Positions 53,294 through 64,000 of a stretch of DNA of 64,000 nucleotides are shown here, one piece after another (positions within the stretch are counted from its first letter, which is position 1; each line of letters begins with the position of its first letter). The notes under the pieces are model-generated. The model had not been told where the DNA came from. It did not search any database and saw only the letters and a list, made by a program, of their open reading frames with translations. The position numbers and the translations under genes were made by a program. Origin of the DNA: Streptomyces sp. SJL17-4 (GTDB taxonomy: Bacteria; Actinomycetota; Actinomycetes; Streptomycetales; Streptomycetaceae). Location: assembly GCF_036826855.1 (NCBI RefSeq), contig NZ_CP104578.1, positions 8,056,501 through 8,120,500 of the forward strand, in the 5' to 3' direction.

Positions 53294-54802
53294 ATGACGC
53301 TCGCCCAGCCCGACCGCGAGATCTGGTTTCTCACCGGCAGCCAGTCCCTTTACGGCGAGGACACCCTGGCCCAGGTCGCCGAGCAGTCCCGCGCCATCCG
53401 CGACACCCTCGCCGACCAGCCCCGGATGACCGTCCGCCTCGTGTGGAAGCCGGTCCTCACCGACGCGGCCGCCATCCGAGCGATCTGCCTGGAGGCCAAC
53501 GCCGACGATCGCTGCATCGGCCTGATCGCCTGGATGCACACCTTCTCCCCGGCCAAGATGTGGATCGCAGGCCTCGACGCCCTGAGCAAGCCCCTGCTCC
53601 ACCTGCACACCCAGTCCAACAGCCGACTGCCCTGGTCCACCATCGACATGGACTTCATGAACCTGAACCAGGCCGCCCACGGCGACCGCGAGTTCGGCTT
53701 CGTGCAGACCCGTCTCGGTGTCCCGCGCAAGACCGTGGCCGGCCATGTCTCCCACCCCGAGGTCGTCGACCGCATCGCCGGATGGGCCCGCGCCGCCGTC
53801 GGTCGAGCCGAACTCACCACCCTCAAACTCGCCCGGTTCGGCGACAACATGCGCGACGTCGCCGTCACCGAAGGCGACAAGGTCGAGGCCCAGCTGCGGT
53901 TCGGGGTCTCGGTCAACACCTACGGCGTCAACGACCTCGTCGCCGCCGTCGACGCCGCCCCCGACGACACCGTCACCGCCCTCGTCGAGGAGTACGAGGA
54001 CCTCTACGCCCTCGCGCCCGAGCTGCGGCCCGGGGGCGAGCGCCACGACTCCCTGCGCTACGCCGCCCGCATCGAAGCCGGTCTGCGTACCTTCCTCACG
54101 GAAGGCGGGTTCCGCGCCTTCACCACCAACTTCGAGGACCTCGGCGGCCTGCGCCAGCTGCCCGGCCTCGCCGTGCAGCGCCTGATGGCGGACGGCTACG
54201 GCTTCGGCGGCGAAGGGGACTGGAAGACCTCCACGCTGCTGCGCACCCTCAAGGCGATGGGCCACGGGCTGCCCGGCGGCACCTCCTTCATGGAGGACTA
54301 CACCTACGACCTGACACCCGGCCAGGAGCTCATTCTCGGCGCCCACATGCTGGAGGTGTGCCCCTCCCTCACGACGGCCACCCCCGCCTGCGAGATCCAC
54401 CCGCTGGGCATCGGCGGACGCGAGGACCCGGTCCGCCTCGTCTTCGACGCGGACCCCGGCGCGGCCGTCGTCGTCGGTCTCGCCGACATGGGCGACCGGT
54501 TCCGCCTCGTCGCCAACCACATCGACGTCGTCGCCGCGCCCGAGCCGCTCCCCCTGCTCCCCGTCGCCCGTGCCGTCTGGCGGCCCCGCCCGGACCTCCG
54601 TACGTCCACCGAGGCCTGGCTGACGGCCGGAGCACCGCACCACACGGTCCTGACCACCGCCCTCGGCGGCGAGGAGCTCGAAGACCTCGCCGAGATGCTG
54701 CGGACCGAACTCGCCGTCATCGACGAAGACACCACCGTCCGGCGCTTCACGCGCGAGCTGCGCTGGAACCAGGCGTACCACCGTCTGGCCCAGAGCCTGT
54801 GA
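53294..54802 (+). CDS. araA: L-arabinose isomerase
   Basis: A 502-residue isomerase converting L-arabinose to L-ribulose. Blocks: [75 protein letters not shown] and [12 protein letters not shown] (with the conserved metal-binding Glu residues), and [10 protein letters not shown]. Length is standard. It lies 74 bp after araB and before araD. Confidence 0.96.
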   Translation: MTLAQPDREIWFLTGSQSLYGEDTLAQVAEQSRAIRDTLADQPRMTVRLVWKPVLTDAAAIRAICLEANADDRCIGLIAWMHTFSPAKMWIAGLDALSKPLLHLHTQSNSRLPWSTIDMDFMNLNQAAHGDREFGFVQTRLGVPRKTVAGHVSHPEVVDRIAGWARAAVGRAELTTLKLARFGDNMRDVAVTEGDKVEAQLRFGVSVNTYGVNDLVAAVDAAPDDTVTALVEEYEDLYALAPELRPGGERHDSLRYAARIEAGLRTFLTEGGFRAFTTNFEDLGGLRQLPGLAVQRLMADGYGFGGEGDWKTSTLLRTLKAMGHGLPGGTSFMEDYTYDLTPGQELILGAHMLEVCPSLTTATPACEIHPLGIGGREDPVRLVFDADPGAAVVVGLADMGDRFRLVANHIDVVAAPEPLPLLPVARAVWRPRPDLRTSTEAWLTAGAPHHTVLTTALGGEELEDLAEMLRTELAVIDEDTTVRRFTRELRWNQAYHRLAQSL

Positions 54803-54849
54803 ACACCTCGGCAGCCACCGCAACCGACTCCACCAGGACGGAGCCCTCC

Positions 54850-55563
54850 GTGAGCACCACCGTTCCCGAGGAACTGCGCCGAGAGGTGCTGGAGGCCAAC
54901 CTCCGTATCCCACGAGCCGGGCTCGCCACCCTCACCTGGGGCAACGTGAGCGGTGTCGACCGGGAGGCCGGCGTCTTCGTCATCAAGCCCTCGGGGGTGG
55001 ACTACGACGTCCTGAGGGAGGAGGACCTCGTCGTCGTCTCCCTGTCCGACGGGAGCGTCGTCGACGGCCGTCTGCGCCCGTCCACCGACACGGAGACGCA
55101 CCGCAGTCTCTACCTGGCCTTCCCGTCCATCGGAGGCGTGACCCACACGCACTCCACCCACGCCGTCGCCTTCGCCCAGGCCCGGCGCCCCATACCGGTC
55201 CTCGGCACGACGCACGCCGACACCTTCAACGGCCCCGTCCCCGTCACCGCGGCCCTCACCCCCGAGCAGTGCGCCACGGACTACGAGTACAACACCGGCC
55301 AGGTCATCGTGGACCTGCTGGGCCGTGACGACACCCGCGCCAGGGAAGTCCCCGGAGCCCTCGTCGCCCACCACGGCCCGTTCACCTGGGGCGTGGACGC
55401 CACCACGTCCCTGGAACACGCGATCATCTGCGAGGCGGTGGCCGAGATGGCGCTCCACACCATCGCCCTGGGCACCGTCGAACCTCCGCAGCACCTCCTG
55501 GACCGTCACTTCACCCGCAAGCACGGCCCGGACGCCTACTACGGCAACCCCGCCTCCGTCTGA
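54850..55563 (+). CDS. araD: L-ribulose-5-phosphate 4-epimerase
   Basis: A 237-residue class II aldolase-like epimerase producing D-xylulose 5-phosphate. Blocks: REVLEANLRIPRAGLATLTW then GNVSGVDRE, KPSGVDYDVL, THTHSTHAVAFAQA (zinc His pair), GTTHADTF and HHGPFTWG, ending KHGPDAYYGNP. I chose GTG 54850 because GGAG lies six bases before it and the length then matches E. coli AraD (231). A GTG at 54799, overlapping the araA stop, would add 17 residues and couple translation. Confidence 0.93.
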   Translation: MSTTVPEELRREVLEANLRIPRAGLATLTWGNVSGVDREAGVFVIKPSGVDYDVLREEDLVVVSLSDGSVVDGRLRPSTDTETHRSLYLAFPSIGGVTHTHSTHAVAFAQARRPIPVLGTTHADTFNGPVPVTAALTPEQCATDYEYNTGQVIVDLLGRDDTRAREVPGALVAHHGPFTWGVDATTSLEHAIICEAVAEMALHTIALGTVEPPQHLLDRHFTRKHGPDAYYGNPASV

Positions 55564-55571
55564 CACGCCGA

Positions 55572-55600
55572 AGGGGAGCCAGAATCGTCCTGGCTCCCCT
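55572..55600. terminator. Bidirectional hairpin terminator after araD
   Basis: AGGGGAGCCAG pairs perfectly with CTGGCTCCCCT around a 7-base loop. It sits between the convergent araD and xylanase stop codons. Confidence 0.87.
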
Positions 55601-55617
55601 CCGTGGACGGTGCGACG

Positions 55618-57333
<1,716 letters not shown>

Positions 57334-57364
57334 TCACGGCGAGAGGACCGGGCCTGGAGCCGAG

Positions 57365-57570
57365 ATACGTGGATATGCGAGGTCGAACCACGTGAAAAGG
57401 GCCTCGTTGATGGACGGGCGGCCATGGGAAGTGGCATAGAGGCCGATATGCGCGCTGGCGAACAGCGGGGAGAGAAACGTCGCTTCGGCGGTGGTCATTT
57501 CCTGCCGGGTGCCGTCGGGCGCCGCGTGGACGAAGGAATGGCCGGAGTCTCGGATACGGACCTGCGGGCG
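57365..57570 (-). pseudogene. GH43-type C-terminal (C2) domain remnant
   Basis: The minus-strand frame ending at 57334 reads VRIRDSGHSFVHAAPDGTRQ, then EMTTAEATFLSPLFAS, AHIGLYATSHGRPS and ALFTWFD. This resembles the end of the beta-sandwich C2 domain of GH43 beta-xylosidases and arabinofuranosidases, where GxYATGNG-x-x-S...FDWFEY closes the protein. Nothing upstream in this frame continues the enzyme, so only a C-terminal fragment remains. Confidence 0.5.
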
Positions 57571-57785
57571 GACAGGGCCAGAGGGCACGCAAACGCCGGC
57601 CAGGGTCTCGGGCCCACGGCGGAGGCGGAGCCCTCCGCCGTACGAAGGAACAGGAGGCGGGTGTCGTCGTCGCGGGCGGGCCACGAGCGGCGGGGAGGCG
57701 CGCTCGCCAAGGCGTTCGGGGGCGGAGCCGGAGACGGAGCCCGTCGCCGGTGGTCCAGCACCGCGCGTGGGGCGTGCGCAGGGTG

Positions 57786-57878
57786 CTGCCCCGCCTTCTC
57801 CTCCACCGTCATCCGTTGCAGCAGATCGGCGACGCGCTTTGGCGCGGGCGGGAGGGGGTCACGCCAGGGTTCGGTCAA
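57786..57878 (-). pseudogene. GH3 beta-xylosidase N-terminal remnant (bxlA-like)
   Basis: A TTG start at 57878 with AGGAG before it opens LTEPWRDPLPPAPKRVADLL then QRMTVEEKAGQ, the standard first 31 residues of a GH3 beta-glucosidase/xylosidase. The frame then becomes arginine/proline-rich noise and stops at 57495. It begins 10 bases after the LacI regulator stop, as expected for an operon regulator-bxlA. The enzyme body is missing. Confidence 0.65.
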
Positions 57879-57887
57879 GGGCTTCTC

Positions 57888-58904
57888 CTAGCGACGGGGC
57901 GGGGCGGTGGAGAGCCTGACCTTGAGCTCGGTCGACAGCTCCATCCGGGGGCTGACCAGGGGCTGGCCCTCCAGAAGCTGGAACAGGGTGCGGGCGGCGA
58001 GCCGGCCCATCTCCTCCAGCGGCTGACGGACCGTCGTCAGCGGCGGCGACAGCCAGTCGCACATCGGCAGGTCGTCGAAGCCGACCACGCTGAGGTCCTC
58101 CGGGACGCTCAACCCGGCCTGCCGTGCGGCCTCGTAGACGCCCATCGCCTGCTGGTCGCTGCCGGCGAAGACGGCCGTCGGCGGGTCGGGTAGGGCGAGC
58201 AGTTCCTGGGCGCGCCGGAACCCGCCCTCGTGCTGGAAGTCGCCGAACCGGATCAGGTCGCGGTCGACTTCGACCCCGGCCCGCTCGAGCGCTGCCCGGT
58301 ACCCGTCGATGCGGGCCTGGCTGCAGAGCATCTCCTTGCGCCCGCCGATCGCGGCGATCCGGCGGTGCCCCAGCTCCAGCAGGTGCTCGGTGGCGGCCAG
58401 GCCGCCGGCCCAGTTGGTCGCGCCGATGCTCGGCACGCCGTTGTCCGGCAGGTCGATCGGGTCGATGACGACCAGCGCCACTCCGGCCCGTTCGACCTGG
58501 GCGCGCTGGGCCTGGGTGACCGAGGAGGTGACGAGGATGACCCCGTCGCTGTGGTGCAGGACCGGCAGCGCGGTCCAGCTCGACGGTGTGGCCTCGCCCG
58601 GCGGGACGAGCGACACGACGGTGCCGACGCTCCGCAGGGCGCACTCGGCCTCGACACCGCGCAGGATCTCCACCGCCCAGGCGCTGTCCAGGCCGCCGAG
58701 GATCAGGTCGACAAGGCCCGACCTGCGGGCCCTGCCCTGGCGGCCGGGGGGAAGGTAGTTGCGGGATCGCAACAGGGCCTCGATCCGCTCGCGTGTCGAG
58801 GGCGCGACATCGGAGCGGCCGTTGATCACCTTGGACACGGTGGCCTGGGAGACGCCTGCCTCCGCGGCGATGACGGCCAGGGTCGGGCGTTGCTCGCTCA
58901 ACAT
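57888..58904 (-). CDS. bxlR: LacI-family regulator of xylo-oligosaccharide genes (BxlR-like)
   Basis: A 338-residue LacI-family repressor: helix-turn-helix TLAVIAAEAGVSQATVSKVI, hinge-region LPPGRQGRARR, core with GVEAECALRSVGTVVSL, TEHLLELGHRRIAAIGG and VVGFDDLPMCDWLSPPLTTV. Divergent from bxlEFG with operators in both promoters. ATG 58904 follows GAGGAG closely. Downstream lies the GH3 remnant. Xylobiose-type inducers are expected by analogy with BxlR. Confidence 0.88.
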   Translation of the reverse strand: MLSEQRPTLAVIAAEAGVSQATVSKVINGRSDVAPSTRERIEALLRSRNYLPPGRQGRARRSGLVDLILGGLDSAWAVEILRGVEAECALRSVGTVVSLVPPGEATPSSWTALPVLHHSDGVILVTSSVTQAQRAQVERAGVALVVIDPIDLPDNGVPSIGATNWAGGLAATEHLLELGHRRIAAIGGRKEMLCSQARIDGYRAALERAGVEVDRDLIRFGDFQHEGGFRRAQELLALPDPPTAVFAGSDQQAMGVYEAARQAGLSVPEDLSVVGFDDLPMCDWLSPPLTTVRQPLEEMGRLAARTLFQLLEGQPLVSPRMELSTELKVRLSTAPPRR

Positions 58905-58954
58905 CTCTCCTCTGTGCGGACGCCATCGGCCGGTGATGTGTTCCGCAAACGTTT

Positions 58955-58988
58955 CGAAGAGTTTCGGATCCCGTGACCGGCTTGTCAA
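58955..58988 (-). promoter_or_regulatory. bxlR promoter with operator
   Basis: On the minus strand TTGACA (58988-58983), 17 bases, GAAACT (58965-58960). The element CGAAGAGTTTCG (58955-58966) covers the -10 box, suggesting autorepression. Confidence 0.75.
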
Positions 58989-59031
58989 CCCTGGAAAACG
59001 CCACTGTTTCAAGGGAGTTCGGGGAGAGGCC

Positions 59032-59100
59032 TTGACCGGGAAGCCTCGCGTTCCTAGTTTGTGGCCTCACGGAATTCGAGGAGTTTACGAAAAGTTTTCG
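59032..59100 (+). promoter_or_regulatory. bxlE promoter with operator
   Basis: TTGACC (59032-59037), 17 bases, TAGTTT (59055-59060). The operator CGAAAAGTTTTCG (59088-59100) with perfect 6-bp arms lies just downstream of the start point, 34 bases before the bxlE start codon. Confidence 0.8.
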
Positions 59101-59134
59101 GGCCTGAATCGGCATTCCCCACCCCGGAGGTCCC

Positions 59135-60427
59135 ATGGCCAGCATCCCCCCGAGCCGACGACGCTTCCTTGCGCTCTCGGGCCTGACCGCACTGTCCGTC
59201 TCGCTGACCGCGGCCTGCGCCGGCGGCGGCTCCGGCGATGGGCCGGCAGCCGACGGCAAGGTGGCGTTCGACTGGTGGAACATCGCCACGACGGAACCGG
59301 GCAAGTCCCTCTTCCCGCAGATCGCCTCGGCGTTCATGTCCGCTCACCCGAACATCGAGATCAAGACGACCTCGTTGGAGAACGAGGCGTTCAAGTCCAA
59401 GCTGACCGCCACCACTTCGTCCGGCAAGCTCCCTGATGTCTTCCAGACCTGGGGCGGCGGCGTGCTGCAGCAGCAGGTCGACGCGGGGCTCGTCGAGGAC
59501 CTCACCGACGCGCTCGGCTGGTCGTCCGAGCTCACCCCGGTGTCGCTGCAGGCCTATCAGATCGATGGCCGGACCTACGGAGTCCCGTACGACATCGGCA
59601 TGGTCGGCTTCTGGTACAACAAGAAGCTCTTCGCCAAGGCCGGGGTCACCGCGCCGCCGGCCACCTGGGCCGAGTTCCTCGACGTCGTCAGGAAGCTCAA
59701 GGCGGCCGGCGTCACCCCGATCGCCCTCGCGGGCAAGGAGAAGTGGCCGGGCCACTACTACTGGGCCTACCTCGCGATGCGCGTCGCCGGCCTCCCCGCC
59801 CTGCAAGAGGCCGCGACCAGCAAGGACTTCACCGGCCCCGGCTTCGTCCAGGCCGGTGTCCACCTCAAGGAGCTGGTCGACCTCCAGCCGTTCCAGGAGG
59901 CCTTCCTCGGCGCCGGCTACGCCACCCCGGGCGGTCAGGCCGCGACCATGGGCAACGGCAAGGCCGCCATGGAGCTGATGGGACAGTGGGCGCCGTCGGT
60001 GCAGAAGGACGCCGCCGCCGACCTCGGAGCGGACCTGGGCTTCTTCCCCTTCCCGACGGTCGACGGCGGAGTCGGCACGGCCGGCGAGGTGTTCGGCGGC
60101 GGCGGTGGCTTCGCGCTGCGCAAGGGCGCCCCGAAGGAGGCGCTGGACTTCCTGAGGTTCTTCGTCCTGGAGAACGAGTCCAAGCTGCTCGCCTCCAACG
60201 GCTACCTGCCGGTGGTCAAGGGCGCGGAGAGTCAGCTGACCGACGCCAACAAGAAGGTGGTGGCGGGCAGTCTGGCCAAGGCGACGGGCTTCCAGCTCTT
60301 CCTCGACCAGGCCTATCCGCCGGCGGTCGGCCAGGAGGTCAACGACAGCGTCGCCGACCTCATCGCGGGCAAGAAGACGCCCGAGCAGGTCACCCGGTCG
60401 ATCACCGAGGCTGCGAAGGGTGCCTAG
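59135..60427 (+). CDS. bxlE: BxlE-like xylo-oligosaccharide-binding lipoprotein
   Basis: A 430-residue solute-binding lipoprotein of the CUT1 class. The N-terminus has PPSRRRFLALSGLTALSVSL (twin-arginine-like RRRFLALSG) with lipobox-like LTAAC; the body has FDWWNIATTEPGKSLF, FQTWGGGVLQQQVDAGLV, GVPYDIGMVGFWYNKKLF and MGQWAPSVQK. It would bind xylobiose and related oligosaccharides. It is divergent from the BxlR-like regulator and starts the bxlEFG transcript. Specificity is from context and family resemblance. Confidence 0.87.
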   Translation: MASIPPSRRRFLALSGLTALSVSLTAACAGGGSGDGPAADGKVAFDWWNIATTEPGKSLFPQIASAFMSAHPNIEIKTTSLENEAFKSKLTATTSSGKLPDVFQTWGGGVLQQQVDAGLVEDLTDALGWSSELTPVSLQAYQIDGRTYGVPYDIGMVGFWYNKKLFAKAGVTAPPATWAEFLDVVRKLKAAGVTPIALAGKEKWPGHYYWAYLAMRVAGLPALQEAATSKDFTGPGFVQAGVHLKELVDLQPFQEAFLGAGYATPGGQAATMGNGKAAMELMGQWAPSVQKDAAADLGADLGFFPFPTVDGGVGTAGEVFGGGGGFALRKGAPKEALDFLRFFVLENESKLLASNGYLPVVKGAESQLTDANKKVVAGSLAKATGFQLFLDQAYPPAVGQEVNDSVADLIAGKKTPEQVTRSITEAAKGA

Positions 60428-61453
60428 CTCCGTGGCCACCCCGACCAAGGACCCGGGCAAGGACATGACCAAGGACATGGCCAAGGACCCGGCCGACGAG
60501 CGGACGGCGGGCACCGTACCGGCGTGCCCGCCCGCCCCGGCCCGGTCGCTCCTGCACGGGCTGGGCGGCTGGGCGTCGATCGCCTGGTTCCTCGTGCCGG
60601 CTCTGGTCCTCTTCCTCGTCTTCGTCCTCGCCCCGATCGTCGTCGCCGTCCGTACCAGCTTCTTCAAATGGGGCGGGGTCGGCCCCATGGCCGACTTCGT
60701 CGGCCTCGACAACTACGTCAGGCTCTTCGCCGATCAGGTCTTCCTCGGCGACATGGGCCGCGGGCTCTACCTGATCATCCTGTCGATCACGGTGCAGTTG
60801 CCCTTCGCGCTGTTCACCGCGGTCCTGCTCAACCAGAAGCTCCGCGGCCGCGCCGTGTACCGGATGCTGTTCTTCGCCCCGTACATCCTGTCCGAGGTGG
60901 TCACGGCGGTCCTCTTCACCATGATCTTCCTCCCCGGCGACGGCATGGCCGACCATCTGGCCGGCGCCCTCGGCCTGGAGGGACTCCAGGGCAAGTGGCT
61001 CGCCGACCCCTCGACGGTCATGCCGACCCTGTTCGTGGTCATGACCTGGAAGTACTTCGGCTTCCACATGATGCTCTTCCTCGCCGGGCTGCAGAGCATC
61101 CCTCGCGAGGTCCTCGACGCCGCCTCCATCGACGGCGCCGGCGCCTGGCAGCGCTTCCGGTACGTGACGCTGCCGCTGCTCGGCCCGACGATCCGGATCA
61201 GCGTCTTCCTTTCGGTCATCGGGGCCATCCAGCTCTTCGACCTCGTCTGGGTCATGACCGCGGGCGGCCCCAACCACTCCTCCGAGACGATGGCGATCTC
61301 GATGTTCCAGTTCGGGTTCAAGCGCTACCAGGTCGGCTACGCCAGTGCGATCAGCGTCGTGCTGTTCATGATCAGCCTCGTCTTCTCCCTCTTCTACCAG
61401 CGGTACGTGCTCCGCCGTGATCTGAGCGGTGCCGTCACCACGGGAGGTGGCCG

Positions 61454-61457
<4 letters not shown>
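60420..61457 (+). CDS. bxlF: BxlF-like sugar ABC transporter permease
   Basis: A 345-residue permease. A cytoplasmic N-terminus of about 45 residues includes a KDPGKDMTKDMAKDP repeat, then six helices and the EAA loop REVLDAASIDGAGAWQRFRY. It overlaps bxlE by 8 bp (GTG 60420); GTG 60432 is an alternative. No ATPase gene follows, so an MsiK-type ATPase would drive it. Confidence 0.91.

Positions 61458-64000
<2,543 letters not shown>

Overview
The window is high-GC actinobacterial DNA, almost certainly from a Streptomyces chromosome. The signs are very high GC at third codon positions, many GTG starts, lipobox lipoproteins, a CebR/CebEFG/BglC cellobiose cluster, BxlEFG-type xylo-oligosaccharide uptake, and rare TTA (bldA-type) leucine codons in a few genes. 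It reads as an accessory or carbon-utilisation part of the chromosome. I saw no rRNA, tRNA, CRISPR array, origin or intact insertion sequence.

Region 1 (1-9.8 kb) holds mixed metabolic and nucleic-acid genes: a YncE-like lipoprotein cut by the window edge, a tyrosine-phosphatase-like protein, and a dienelactone hydrolase. A two-gene RNA-repair operon follows (T4 Rnl1-like RNA ligase plus T4 Pnkp-like kinase/phosphatase), with an RNase HI just downstream. Then come a GNAT acetyltransferase, a crotonase-family hydrolase overlapping a glutaminase, and a NUDIX hydrolase.

Region 2 (10.0-18.1 kb, minus strand) is the most unusual part. Seven co-directional genes, the first four overlapping by 4 bp, encode in transcription order a cupin, two zinc-ribbon membrane proteins, a third soluble paralogue of those two, a membrane protein with an Asp/Gly-rich tail, an asparagine-synthetase-like amide ligase and an aldehyde dehydrogenase. 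A perfect 10+10 bp palindrome lies just upstream of the cupin. The three paralogues carry motifs that may be Toprim-like. I know of no described system with this composition.

Region 3 (18.2-32.6 kb) contains a PlsC acyltransferase, a fused SecDF, a macrolide-type glycosyltransferase with an FAD monooxygenase and a divergent TetR regulator, an NPP1/NLP secreted protein, an FMN 2-hydroxyacid oxidase-like enzyme, an HD-domain protein, a GlcG/HbpS-like protein and an MFS exporter. From 32.6 to 33.4 kb lies a stretch of gene remnants.

Region 4 (33.4-64 kb) is a plant-polysaccharide block in three regulatory modules. The cellulose module has two GH6 enzymes, CebR, the CebEFG transporter and BglC, with CebR-type sites of the TGGGAGCGCTCCCA class. 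The arabinose module has a YtfQRT-YjfF-type importer, an epimerase, a LacI regulator, AraB, AraA and AraD, plus a divergent alcohol dehydrogenase; sites of the TTGTTAGCGCTCACAA class recur before each unit. The xylan module has a GH10-CBM13 xylanase, a BxlR-like LacI regulator, BxlEFG, a GH30 enzyme and a second GH10 cut by the window end, with CGAAA-n-TTTCG sites. This module also contains what looks like a deletion scar that joins the start of a GH3 gene to the end of a GH43-like gene. Together these modules would hydrolyse cellulose and arabinoxylan outside the cell, import cellobiose, pentoses and xylo-oligosaccharides, and feed arabinose into the pentose phosphate pathway.
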